Source of the DNA: Xanthomonas translucens pv. translucens DSM 18974
GTDB taxonomy: Bacteria; Pseudomonadota; Gammaproteobacteria; Xanthomonadales; Xanthomonadaceae
Reading direction: 5' to 3'
Assembly: GCF_000331775.1 (NCBI RefSeq)
Contig: NZ_CAPJ01000527.1
Coordinates: forward strand, 1 to 23,944
DNA length: 23,944 bases
Below, piece after piece: positions 7,616 to 15,746 of the stretch (positions within the stretch are counted from its first letter, which is position 1; the number at the start of each line of letters is the position of its first letter). Below the pieces are notes generated by a model. It worked only from the letters and a program-made list of their open reading frames with translations, was not told where the DNA came from and did not search any database. Both the position numbers and the translations under genes were made by a program.

Positions 7616-10246
7616 TCACTTCGCCTCCGCCGGCTCGGGCGGCGACCCGGTCAGCGTCTCTGCCAGATCGCGCACCTGCAAGGCGCTGCGCAGCTGCTCC
7701 AGCGTCGCCCTGCTGCGCACGTGCACGGTCAGCGGCTCGCCGGGCAGCAGGTCGAAGGCGTTGTCGGACAGCGTGGCGTCCAGGTCGCCGAACGCCAGCC
7801 ACACTTCGCGCGCCAGGGTGGTGCTGGTCAGGGTCAGCGCGTAACCGTCGCCATCGGCACGCAACTCGGTGCGGATGTCCGGGCTGGGCAGATGCAGATG
7901 CTTGGCCGCATCGAAGAACACCAGGTTGCGCGACAGCACGCGCGCGCCGTCGAGCAGCTCGAACACCACAAAGCTGCGCTTGGGATCGGCGCGGCGCAGC
8001 AGCTGCGCATCGCTGAAACTGCCCACGCGCAGGCTGGACAGCGGCGCCAGGGTCACCGGCTTCTCGCTCTTGCTCAGCACCTTGCCGGACACGTCCATCA
8101 CCCGCATGCGCCAGCGCGCGGCCAGCGGCACGGTGCGGTCGGACACCAGCGTCACCTCGGTCTGGCCCTGGTCGTTGCGCAGCGCGGCGATCAGTTCCGG
8201 CGCATAGAAGCGCTTGGCGTGGTAGTGCAGTGCCTTCCAGCGGCCGAAATAGTCCAGGCTCGACCAGGATGCGCCCGGCCACACGTCGTTGAGCTGCCAG
8301 TACAGCGAGCCCATCGACTGCGGCCGCGATGCGCGCAGGTGCTCGGCGGCCAGGGCGATGCCCTCGGCCTGCATCAGCTGGCTCAAATACACGAAGCTCT
8401 CGAAGTCCTTGGGCTCGCCGAATGCGCGGCGGATGTACAGCAGCAGGCGCTGATTGCCGTTGCCCTTGTCGAACTTCTGGTGCGCGCGCATCACCGGCGA
8501 TTCCGGCTGCAGGTCGCCGGGTTCGGCGAAGGCGCGGATGGTGCGCATCTCCGGGAACGACTGCAGGCCGTACTCGGACATGAAGCGCGGGGTCACGTTG
8601 AGGTACTCGGTGACTGGCAGCGCCGGGCCGCCCCACACCTTCCAGTAGTGCATGTCGCCGTCGTCGGGCTGGTCGGCGGCGCCGTCGAAATCGGTGCCGG
8701 GCGAAGTGGCCCAGTACGGGGTGTCGCTGTCGTACTTGCTCACCGCTTCGCGCAGCACGGTGCCGAACAGCGTGGTCATGCCGCGTTCGATGCGGCTGCG
8801 TTCTTCCGGATCGATCGACTGCTTGAACTTGACCCGGTCGCCCCAGTTTTCCCAGCCGGTCTGCACTTCGTTGTTGCCGCACCAGATCACGATGCTGGGA
8901 TGGTCGCCCAGGCGTTTGACCTGCCCTTCGGCCTCGGCGCGGGTGTTTTCGCGGAACGCCACGTCGTAGGGCGGGATCGCGCCGCCGAACATGAAGTCCT
9001 GCCAGATCATGATGCCCAGGCGGTCGGCGTCCTCGTAGAAGCTGTCCGGCTGGTAGTGGCCGCCGCCCCACATGCGCAGCATGTTCATGTTGGCGTCGCG
9101 CGCCGCTTGCAGGATGCCGTGCATGCGCGCGGCATCGACCCGGCTGGGGAAGCTGTCGAACGGGATCAGGTTGGCGCCCTTGGCGAAGACCGGGATGCCG
9201 TTGACCACGATCGCGAAGCCCTTGCCCCACTTGTCCTTGTCGCGGCGCAGCTCGACGCTGCGCAGGCCGGTGACGCGCTGGGTGGCGTCGCTGTCGCCGC
9301 CAGCGTCGCGGATGCGTGCCTTGAACGTGTACAGGTCCTGCCTGCCGTAGCCGACCGGGAACCAGCGCTGCGGCTTGGCGATGCGCACCGGCACGGTCAG
9401 CGTGTTGCTGCCCGGATCGAGCACCGCCTTCTGGCTCAGCTGCGCTACGCGCTGGCCGTCGGGGCCGAGCACGTCCAGCTCCAGCTGCACTTCGCCGCTG
9501 CGGCCGGCCTGCACCTCCAGTTGCGCAAGCAGTTGCGCCGTGTCGGCATCGACGCGTTGCTGGGCGATGTGCAGGCCTTGCACGCGCAGCGCGTCCCAGG
9601 CTTCCACGCGCACGTCCTGCCAGATGCCGGCGGTGACGATGCGCGGGCCCCAGTCCCAGCCGAAGGTGTACGGCGCCTTGCGCACGTAGGTGGAGCTGTG
9701 CCGGGCGACGGGCTCGTCGCCGAACGCGGAGTCGTAGGCGCCGGGCAGCGCGTACGGCTGCTTGGCCAGCCATGGCTGGAGTTTCTTGATCGGCGAGTAC
9801 AGCCGCACTTCCAGCACGTTGTCGCCACGCTTGAGCAGCGGCTTGGCGTCCACCCGCCACTGCCGGAACATGTTGTCGGCGGCGAGCAGTTTCTTGCCGT
9901 TGAGGTAGACCTCGGCGAAGGTGTCCAGGCCGTCGAACACCAGTTCCACGTGCGCGCGCGCGCGCAGCGCGGGGTCGGCCTTGACGTGCGTCTGGTACTG
10001 CCAGTCGCTCAATCCGGCCCATTGGATCTTGGCCTCGTTATCGCGATAGAACGGATCGGGCACCACCCCGGCCGCGATCAGGTCGGTCTGCACCGTGCCG
10101 GGCACCTGCGCAGGCAGCCACTGCGCTGCCTTCGGGAAGTCCTTGGCATGCGCCTCGCCCGGCGCCAGCCGCACCTGCCAGCCCTGCTGCAGCGACAGCG
10201 TCGCCGGCACCGCCGCCTGGCCCAGCAGCGGCACGCCCAATGCCAT
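7616..10246 (-). CDS. nixH: GH2 beta-mannosidase, copy B (N-terminus disturbed by frameshift)
   Basis: From the first in-frame ATG at 10246 the protein has 876 residues and a complete GH2 beta-mannosidase body: sugar-binding domain, Ig-like domain, TIM barrel with acid/base E460 (WCGNNE) and nucleophile E558 (MSEYG). That ATG has no visible Shine-Dalgarno. The expected start, ATG at 10314 with GGAG eight bases upstream and the same first six codons as copy A (MTQPHR), is out of frame. Counting from that ATG to the conserved CTC codon gives 59 bases here and 60 in copy A, so one base is missing within the CGCGCGCGC-rich stretch near 10265-10290. The remaining start (MALGVPLLGQAA) is a shortened, uncharged signal peptide, so export may be impaired. 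This copy occupies the ancestral place between GH20 and GH3. The symbol follows cluster order only. Confidence 0.85.
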   Translation of the reverse strand: MALGVPLLGQAAVPATLSLQQGWQVRLAPGEAHAKDFPKAAQWLPAQVPGTVQTDLIAAGVVPDPFYRDNEAKIQWAGLSDWQYQTHVKADPALRARAHVELVFDGLDTFAEVYLNGKKLLAADNMFRQWRVDAKPLLKRGDNVLEVRLYSPIKKLQPWLAKQPYALPGAYDSAFGDEPVARHSSTYVRKAPYTFGWDWGPRIVTAGIWQDVRVEAWDALRVQGLHIAQQRVDADTAQLLAQLEVQAGRSGEVQLELDVLGPDGQRVAQLSQKAVLDPGSNTLTVPVRIAKPQRWFPVGYGRQDLYTFKARIRDAGGDSDATQRVTGLRSVELRRDKDKWGKGFAIVVNGIPVFAKGANLIPFDSFPSRVDAARMHGILQAARDANMNMLRMWGGGHYQPDSFYEDADRLGIMIWQDFMFGGAIPPYDVAFRENTRAEAEGQVKRLGDHPSIVIWCGNNEVQTGWENWGDRVKFKQSIDPEERSRIERGMTTLFGTVLREAVSKYDSDTPYWATSPGTDFDGAADQPDDGDMHYWKVWGGPALPVTEYLNVTPRFMSEYGLQSFPEMRTIRAFAEPGDLQPESPVMRAHQKFDKGNGNQRLLLYIRRAFGEPKDFESFVYLSQLMQAEGIALAAEHLRASRPQSMGSLYWQLNDVWPGASWSSLDYFGRWKALHYHAKRFYAPELIAALRNDQGQTEVTLVSDRTVPLAARWRMRVMDVSGKVLSKSEKPVTLAPLSSLRVGSFSDAQLLRRADPKRSFVVFELLDGARVLSRNLVFFDAAKHLHLPSPDIRTELRADGDGYALTLTSTTLAREVWLAFGDLDATLSDNAFDLLPGEPLTVHVRSRATLEQLRSALQVRDLAETLTGSPPEPAEAK

Positions 10247-10314
10247 GAGCAGCCCGAGCCGGGCGGGAAGCGCGCGCGCGGCGCGGAACGGGGACGGCGG
10301 TGCGGCTGGGTCAT
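10246..10314 (-). pseudogene. Out-of-frame signal-peptide start of GH2 copy B
   Basis: ATG at 10314 begins MTQPHR, as in copy A, then runs out of frame into RPRSAPRARFPPGSG. The ribosome binding site GGAG is still present, 17 bases after the GH20 stop. This is the 5' end that copy B would have without its one-base deletion; a sequencing error in the GC run is the simple alternative. Confidence 0.75.
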
Positions 10315-10331
10315 GCGTGGGTCTCCAGGGG

Positions 10332-12821
10332 TCAACGCGCGGCGGCGGGGGGCGCCTGCGCGGTGGTTTCGATCAGGTGGACAGCGCCGATGGCGTAGTA
10401 GGGGCCGTTGATGCGGGCGGTCGAGCGCAGGCACAGGTCGTGCGTGCCGGTCTGCTTGGGCAGCGGCGCTTCCAGCGAGAACTGCTCGCCAAGGGCCTTG
10501 CCGCCCGGCAGCGGGATCCGCGCCAGCAGCTTGCCCTTGCAGTCGCCCAGGCGCACTTCCAGTTCGCCATGCGCGGTCTTGGCCGGGTACTGCTTGACCT
10601 TGGCCTGCTCGTGCGCCAGCCCGTAGTTGCGCGCCAGCCGCGCCGCATCGATGCGGATGCGGGCGATGCCGTCCAGGCGCGCGTCGGCGTAGCGCCAGCA
10701 GCCGCTGAACAGGTCGATGTTGAACACCGGGGTGTCCTTGCCGGGCAGGTCCGGCAACAGCGGCACGCGCAGGCCCAGGCTACCGTCGGCACAGGAATTC
10801 AGGCCCTGGGTGTCGCGGCTGAGCAGGCCGGGGCGGTCGAGGATGCGGGTGCGCGGGGCGGCCAGCACGCTGCCGTCGTCGGCGAAGGTGGCCGCGCGCA
10901 CGGTGACCGGCAGGGTCACGTCGAACGGCTTGGCGTAGCGCGGCGAGTCGGCCTTGGGTTCGCTGCCGTCGATGGTGTAGCGGAAGCTGCCGAACCTGGC
11001 CTGGTTGCCGAGCGCGATGCTGGCCTTGCCGCTGTCCAGCGCCGCGTTGTCGCCGCCCTGGATGGCGATGTCCGGCGCGAACGCGCCGTCGCCGTAGTCG
11101 ATGCCCAGGGTGCGGTAGCGGGTGAGCTGCGCCGGCAGGCGTTGCAGGAAGCCGTCCCAGCCGCGCACATCCATCGGCGACCACGCCGCTTCGGCCAGCG
11201 CGCTCAGGCGCGGGAACAGCGCATGGTCGATATGCCAGGCCGAGGGAATGTATTCGGCCCACAGCGCGGCCTGCGCGCCGAGCACGTGCTTGGCTTCCTC
11301 GGCGCTGAGCGCGGCCGGGACCGGATCGAACTCGTAGACCTTCTGCAGCGGCAGTACCGCCAGCCGGCCGTTGGGCTCGTCGTTGCGCGCGCTCTGCAGG
11401 TTGTCCAGGTACAGCCAGCCGGCGGGCGCCAGCACCACGTCGTGGCCCTGCTTGGCCGCGGCCACCGCACCGTCGACGCCGCGCCAGGACATCACCGACG
11501 CGCTGGCCGGCAGGCCGCCTTCCAGGATCTCGTCCCAGCCGATCAGGCGCCGCTCGTGCTTGCTCAGGTAATCGGACAGCTGCTGGTTGAACCAGCCCTG
11601 CATCGCGTGCGCGTCCTTGACCCCGAGCTTGCGCATCTGCGCGCGCACCGCCGGCGACCGCTCCCACTGGTCCTTGACCGCTTCGTCGCCGCCGATGTGG
11701 ATGTACTGCGAGGGAAACAGCTGCAGCACTTCGTCGAGCACGCCCTGGATGAAGGTCATGCTCTTTGCGTCGGTATTGAACAGGTAGGGATTGACCCCCC
11801 AGTCCACCGACACCTTCGGCCGCTGTTTGGTGACGCCGACCAGTTCCGGATACGCCGCCACCGCCGCCTGCGCGTGCCCGGGCATGTCCAGCTCCGGCAC
11901 GATGGTGATGTGCCGCGCGGCGGCGTAGGCGACCAGGTCGCGGATCTGGTCCTGGGTGTAGAAACCGCCGTAGCGGTCGGGCACGCCCTGCGTGCCGGCG
12001 CCGGGCGGGGTGCGCCAGGCGCCTATCTCGGTGAGCTTGGGATAGCGCTTGATCTCGATGCGCCAGCCCTGGTCGTCGGTCAGGTGCAGGTGCAGCACGT
12101 TGAGCTTGTGCTCGGCCATCGCGTCGATGACGTGCTTGACCGTGTCTGGGCCGTGGAAGTGGCGGGCCACGTCGAGCAGCAGGCCGCGCCAGCCGAAGCG
12201 CGGCCAGTCGCGGATTTTGACCTCGGGCACGTCCACTTCGCCCTTGCCGGCATCGGGGGTGAGCAGCTGCCAGGCGCTCATCGCGCCGTAGAACAGGCCG
12301 CGCTCGTCGCGCGCCTGGATCAGCATGGTGCTGCCGTCCACGTCCAGCCCGTAGCCTTCCGGCGCTTCCACCGGGGCGTTGGGGTTCATCTGCAGGCGGA
12401 TGGCGCCGTTGGCCGGAATGGTCTCGGCGCGCACCTCCAGCGCCAGGCCGCGGGTGCTTTCCAGCAGCGCGGCCAGTTGCCGGGCCACGCGCATGGCCGC
12501 CTCGTCGTCGGTCGGGACCGACAGCGTGCTGCCGGTGCCGATGGTCAGCGTGGCGCTGCCGCGCTTGACCTGCGCCGGCGCCGGAATCAGCGGCAACGGC
12601 GCGGTGTTCTCCGGCTTCGCTGCAGCCGGGGCCGGCGCGGGGGCCGGCGCGGGCTTGGCGGTGTCCGCGGCGGTGGGCGCGTCGCGGTTGCAGCCGCTCA
12701 GTACGGCAACGAGGGCGAACAGGGCAAGCCCCAGCCGCGTGCTGCGGGACGCCGCCGCGGCGCCCGGCGGGGCGGTCGTCGGGCGGTGTGGCGTGCGCTG
12801 GCGTGCACCTGCTGCAATCAT
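10332..12821 (-). CDS. nixG: GH20 beta-N-acetylhexosaminidase lipoprotein
   Basis: The 829-residue protein is a family 20 beta-N-acetylhexosaminidase, which removes terminal beta-linked GlcNAc by substrate-assisted catalysis. A lipobox LSGC with lipidated C44 follows a hydrophobic stretch (residues 30-43). The residue after the cysteine is Asn, not Asp, which fits outer-membrane sorting. A proline/alanine linker (about 55-75) leads to the GH20b domain (about 78-195) and the barrel (about 205-570), with RGLLLDVARHF, HLHLTDDQGWR and the catalytic pair D379-E380 in HIGGDE. A C-terminal domain (about 600-829) resembles chitobiase-type C-terminal and NPCBM-like modules. The ATG at 12821 has GAGGT seven bases upstream. 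It lies 55 bases after GH18 and 17 bases before the GH2 ribosome-bound ATG. A broken copy of its 3' end lies at 4552-4814. The symbol follows cluster order. Confidence 0.9.
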   Translation of the reverse strand: MIAAGARQRTPHRPTTAPPGAAAASRSTRLGLALFALVAVLSGCNRDAPTAADTAKPAPAPAPAPAAAKPENTAPLPLIPAPAQVKRGSATLTIGTGSTLSVPTDDEAAMRVARQLAALLESTRGLALEVRAETIPANGAIRLQMNPNAPVEAPEGYGLDVDGSTMLIQARDERGLFYGAMSAWQLLTPDAGKGEVDVPEVKIRDWPRFGWRGLLLDVARHFHGPDTVKHVIDAMAEHKLNVLHLHLTDDQGWRIEIKRYPKLTEIGAWRTPPGAGTQGVPDRYGGFYTQDQIRDLVAYAAARHITIVPELDMPGHAQAAVAAYPELVGVTKQRPKVSVDWGVNPYLFNTDAKSMTFIQGVLDEVLQLFPSQYIHIGGDEAVKDQWERSPAVRAQMRKLGVKDAHAMQGWFNQQLSDYLSKHERRLIGWDEILEGGLPASASVMSWRGVDGAVAAAKQGHDVVLAPAGWLYLDNLQSARNDEPNGRLAVLPLQKVYEFDPVPAALSAEEAKHVLGAQAALWAEYIPSAWHIDHALFPRLSALAEAAWSPMDVRGWDGFLQRLPAQLTRYRTLGIDYGDGAFAPDIAIQGGDNAALDSGKASIALGNQARFGSFRYTIDGSEPKADSPRYAKPFDVTLPVTVRAATFADDGSVLAAPRTRILDRPGLLSRDTQGLNSCADGSLGLRVPLLPDLPGKDTPVFNIDLFSGCWRYADARLDGIARIRIDAARLARNYGLAHEQAKVKQYPAKTAHGELEVRLGDCKGKLLARIPLPGGKALGEQFSLEAPLPKQTGTHDLCLRSTARINGPYYAIGAVHLIETTAQAPPAAAR

Positions 12822-12876
12822 TCGGTCTACCTCGTGCTGTGCGGACGCCTATCGTAGTGGATCGGCGCGTAACGGA

Positions 12877-13932
12877 TCAGCGCGATGCGGTCGGCAGCTC
12901 GTCCCACACCTTCGGATCCTCGGCGCCCAGCACCCAGCAGCTGAAGCCTTCCAGGCCGTATTGCTTGACCAGGTCGTAGCGTGCGCGGAAGCTGCGCGCG
13001 TCCGGGCGGAACACCCACTCGCGCATGTCGTCGCGGTAGAAGTAGAACCACGACTCTTGCTCCTGCGCATCCCATTGCACGGTGGCGTTCTGCTCGATCG
13101 CCAGCGGGAAGGATTCGTCGGCGTCGATGTAGGTCGCGGCGATGTTCGACGCTTCGGTGCCGTCTTCCTTCACCGGGTTGCCGGTGTACCAGCGGTAGCC
13201 GTAGGTGGCGATGCCCAGCGACAGCTTGTCCTTCGGCACCTGGGTCAGTGCGTAGTTCAGGTGCTTCTTCATCCACACCATGCCGTCGACCGGGCCGGGC
13301 GTGGTCCAGCGGGTGTGCTGGTCGTAGGTCATCAGGCTGACCAGGTCCACCGCCTGGCCCAGCGCCTTCAGGTCGTAGGCGCCGCGCCAGTATTCCCACA
13401 TCCACTTGGAGAACTGCCCGCCTTCGGCGTAGCCCGGCGCGTTCGGCACCACCGCCACCGACATCTTCAGGCCGGCCTTGTGCAGCGCGTCGGCGGTCTG
13501 CTTGACCATCAGCGAGTAGGCGTCGCGGTCGGTCCAGGCGATGTTCTCGAAATCGAACTGGAAGCCGTAGTAGCCGTTCTTTTTGCCGTGGATCAGCAGC
13601 GAGGCGATCATGCGCTTCTTCGCATCCTCGTCGTGCATCAGCTTGTGGAAGCCGTCGCGGCCGGTGGTCATCGACAGGATCGGCATCACCCGCAGCTGCT
13701 TGCGCTTGGCGATGTCGTAGATGTACGTGTTGGGGGTGCCGCTGACCAGGCCGTTCTGGTCCACGCCGTACCAGGTCGGCACCACCACGTCGATCTTGTC
13801 GACGTTGGCCATGAAGGCGTTGGTCGATTTCTGCGTGCTCATCAGATAGAACAGCGCGGTCGGGTTCTTGGCCATGGCCGGGGTACAGACCATGGACAGG
13901 GCAAGCAGCAGCCCTGCGAATCGCTTCATCAT
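12877..13932 (-). CDS. nixF: GH18 protein, candidate endo-beta-N-acetylglucosaminidase
   Basis: The 351-residue protein has a signal peptide (MKRFAGLLLALSMVCTPAMA, cleavage near residue 21) and one GH18 barrel. The catalytic strand reads YYGFQFDFE (121-129): the acid E129 and assisting D127 of the usual DxxDxDxE are kept, but the first two aspartates are Tyr and Gln. MTYDQH (201-206) supplies the usual Tyr-Asp, and a late SCWVLGAED segment the barrel-closing Trp. Such single-domain GH18 proteins resemble the spore-cortex and ENGase-like branch more than chitinases. Within this cluster, cleavage between the two core GlcNAc residues is the likely job (inference). The start ATG (13932) follows the GH29 stop by 13 bases; a second ATG is at 13929. 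The ribosome site is weak (ACGGAT), so coupling to GH29 translation is plausible. The symbol follows cluster order. Confidence 0.87.
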   Translation of the reverse strand: MMKRFAGLLLALSMVCTPAMAKNPTALFYLMSTQKSTNAFMANVDKIDVVVPTWYGVDQNGLVSGTPNTYIYDIAKRKQLRVMPILSMTTGRDGFHKLMHDEDAKKRMIASLLIHGKKNGYYGFQFDFENIAWTDRDAYSLMVKQTADALHKAGLKMSVAVVPNAPGYAEGGQFSKWMWEYWRGAYDLKALGQAVDLVSLMTYDQHTRWTTPGPVDGMVWMKKHLNYALTQVPKDKLSLGIATYGYRWYTGNPVKEDGTEASNIAATYIDADESFPLAIEQNATVQWDAQEQESWFYFYRDDMREWVFRPDARSFRARYDLVKQYGLEGFSCWVLGAEDPKVWDELPTASR

Positions 13933-13945
13933 CGGGGGGTATCCG

Positions 13946-15640
13946 TCAGCGGGTGGAGGTGGGGGAGGGCAGGTCGATGCGGAACACGTAGGCGTGTTCG
14001 CCGGCAGGTTTGGCCGGCAGGGTCAGGTGCAGGCCGTCGGCGCGCTGTTCGAACGGCACCTGCTTGCCGGTGGCGAGCAGGGTCACGCCGCGCACGCCGT
14101 CGGCGGGCGTGAGCGAGCGGATCAGCGCCTTGCCGCCGGCCGGCCAGCCAAGCTCGATCGCGTACAGCGCGCCGTGGCCGGTGGTGAAGCGGAAATCCTT
14201 GGCGGTGTAGGGCTTGGTCTTGGTGTCCTGGAAGGTGCCGCCGACCACTTCGGTCGGGCCTTCGCCATAGCTTCGCCATGGCTGGCTGTCGTAGATCGCC
14301 TCGCCGTTGGTCTTCAGCCACTTGCCGATCGACAGCAGGATGTCGCGCTCGGTGTCGGGGATCGAGCCGTCGGCGCGCGGGCCGATGTTGAGCATAAGGT
14401 TGCCGTTCTTGCTGACCACATCCACCAGCATGTGCACGATGAAGGTCGGGGTCTTGTAGGTGTCGTTCTCCACGTATCCCCACGACGCGTTGCTGACCGA
14501 GGTGTCGGTCTGCCAGTGGGTCGGGTGGATGCCGGTGAGCTGGCCGCGCTCGATGTCCAGCGTGCCGGCGCCTTCGGCGAACGCGCCGAGCTTGTAGTTC
14601 ACCACCACCCCGTCGCCGTGCGCGGCGCCGTGGTTGTAGTAGTACGCCAGCATGGTCGGCAGCGTGCGGCGGAAGGTCGGGTGCGCGATCCACCAGTCGA
14701 AGTAGATCAACTCCGGGTCGTAGCGGTCGATCAGCTCGGTGGTGCGCGCCAGCCAGTCGTCCAGCCACGCCTGCGACACCGGCGTCCAGTCGTTGACGAC
14801 GTCGGCATCGTCCTTGCCCGGCAAGCGGATCTGCGCCGGCCCGTACAGGCCGGCGTAGCGCGGATCGTTGACGTCCGAGTCGAATGTGCGTCCGCCGTCG
14901 AAGAACCAGTTGTGTTCGGCGCGGTGCGAGGACAGGCCGAAGTGCATGCCCTGCGCGCGGATCGCCTTGGACAGCTCGCCGATCACGTCGCGCTTGGGAC
15001 CCATCTTGGTCGCGGTCCAGTCCGACAGCTGCGAGTCGTACATCGCAAAGCCGTCGTGGTGTTCGGCCACCGGCACCACATAGCGCGCGCCGGCTTCGCG
15101 GAACAGCGTGGCCCAGCCTTGCGGGTCGAACTTGGGCGCGGTGAACAGCGGGATCAGGTCCTTGTAGCCGAAGGTGGACTGCGGGCCGTAGGTTTCGCGG
15201 TGGTGCGCGTAGTCCTGGCTGTCCTTGGCGTCGGGTTGGTACATGTTGCGCGAGTACCACTCGTTGCCGAAGGCCGGCACCGAGAACACGCCCCAGTGGA
15301 TGAAGATGCCGAACTTGGCGTTGTCGTACCAGCCGGGCGAACGGTAGTGCTTCAGCGAGCTCCAGTCCGGACGGAACGGTCCCTTGCGTGCGCCGGCATC
15401 GGCTTGGCGCACCAGCCGCGCGCGTTCGGGCGCGTACTTGGCGGTGGCCTGCAGCCACTGCTGGTCGATCTGTTCGGGGCTGAGGGTGGTGGCGGTGGGC
15501 GCGGTCGGCGACGGCGCATCCGCGGCGTCGGCGGACACCGCCGCCAACGCGAGAATGAGGGAGAAGCGGCTGACCAGAGTCCTGCGTACAGCGCCGGCGT
15601 GGCGGGATCGGTCCGCGCGCAGGCGGGTCTCGGACGTCAT
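13946..15640 (-). CDS. nixE: GH29 alpha-L-fucosidase
   Basis: The 564-residue protein is a family 29 retaining alpha-L-fucosidase, expected to remove the core alpha-1,3-fucose of plant N-glycans. Visible are a signal peptide (hydrophobic LILALAAVSADA, cleaved near residue 40), the family hallmark KFGIFIHWGVFSVPAFGNEW (109-128), EHHDGFAMYDS (194-203) and the nucleophile D315 in LIYFDWW. The C-terminal 110 residues form a beta-rich domain, as is usual in the family. The ATG at 15640 is preferred to the upstream ATG at 15781 because AGGAG lies nine bases before it, because the signal peptide then falls at the right distance, and because the longer form would overlap the receptor gene and the terminator. 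It is the first enzyme gene after the receptor. The symbol follows cluster order and is less sure than the family call. Confidence 0.9.
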   Translation of the reverse strand: MTSETRLRADRSRHAGAVRRTLVSRFSLILALAAVSADAADAPSPTAPTATTLSPEQIDQQWLQATAKYAPERARLVRQADAGARKGPFRPDWSSLKHYRSPGWYDNAKFGIFIHWGVFSVPAFGNEWYSRNMYQPDAKDSQDYAHHRETYGPQSTFGYKDLIPLFTAPKFDPQGWATLFREAGARYVVPVAEHHDGFAMYDSQLSDWTATKMGPKRDVIGELSKAIRAQGMHFGLSSHRAEHNWFFDGGRTFDSDVNDPRYAGLYGPAQIRLPGKDDADVVNDWTPVSQAWLDDWLARTTELIDRYDPELIYFDWWIAHPTFRRTLPTMLAYYYNHGAAHGDGVVVNYKLGAFAEGAGTLDIERGQLTGIHPTHWQTDTSVSNASWGYVENDTYKTPTFIVHMLVDVVSKNGNLMLNIGPRADGSIPDTERDILLSIGKWLKTNGEAIYDSQPWRSYGEGPTEVVGGTFQDTKTKPYTAKDFRFTTGHGALYAIELGWPAGGKALIRSLTPADGVRGVTLLATGKQVPFEQRADGLHLTLPAKPAGEHAYVFRIDLPSPTSTR

Positions 15641-15649
15641 GGAACTGCA

Positions 15650-15656
15650 CTCCTCT
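15650..15656 (-). promoter_or_regulatory. Ribosome binding site deciding the GH29 start
   Basis: The minus strand reads AGAGGAG here, ending nine bases before the ATG at 15640. It supports this start over the one at 15781. Confidence 0.75.
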
Positions 15657-15694
15657 GCAGAAAACGTGATGCCGGCGCAAACCAACCGCCGGGC

Positions 15695-15734
15695 AAAAAA
15701 AGGGCGCGCCACCGTGGAGAGTCGGTGGCGCGCC
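15695..15734 (-). terminator. Intrinsic terminator between receptor and enzyme genes
   Basis: On the minus strand a perfect 12-base-pair stem (GGCGCGCCACCG with CGGTGGCGCGCC, 15734-15723 and 15714-15703) encloses an eight-base loop (ACTCTCCA) and is followed by C and seven T. It begins 13 bases after the receptor stop codon and lies 55 bases before the GH29 start. It should end or weaken transcription coming from the receptor promoter. Confidence 0.9.
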
Positions 15735-15746
15735 GCCAGTGCTACA

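Noticed and set aside
4887..10022. A single minus-strand frame of 1711 codons joining part of GH2 and GH3
   Set aside because: Its first half is GH2 copy B read in the wrong frame (Arg/Ala-rich, no domains). Only the part from 7574 on is the real GH3 gene; the frame is open merely because of high GC.
7598..10411. Plus-strand open frame of 937 codons opposite GH2 copy B
   Set aside because: It is the mirror of the GH2 gene, rich in His/Gln/Val/Arg without any motif, and the same kind of mirror appears opposite every real gene here.
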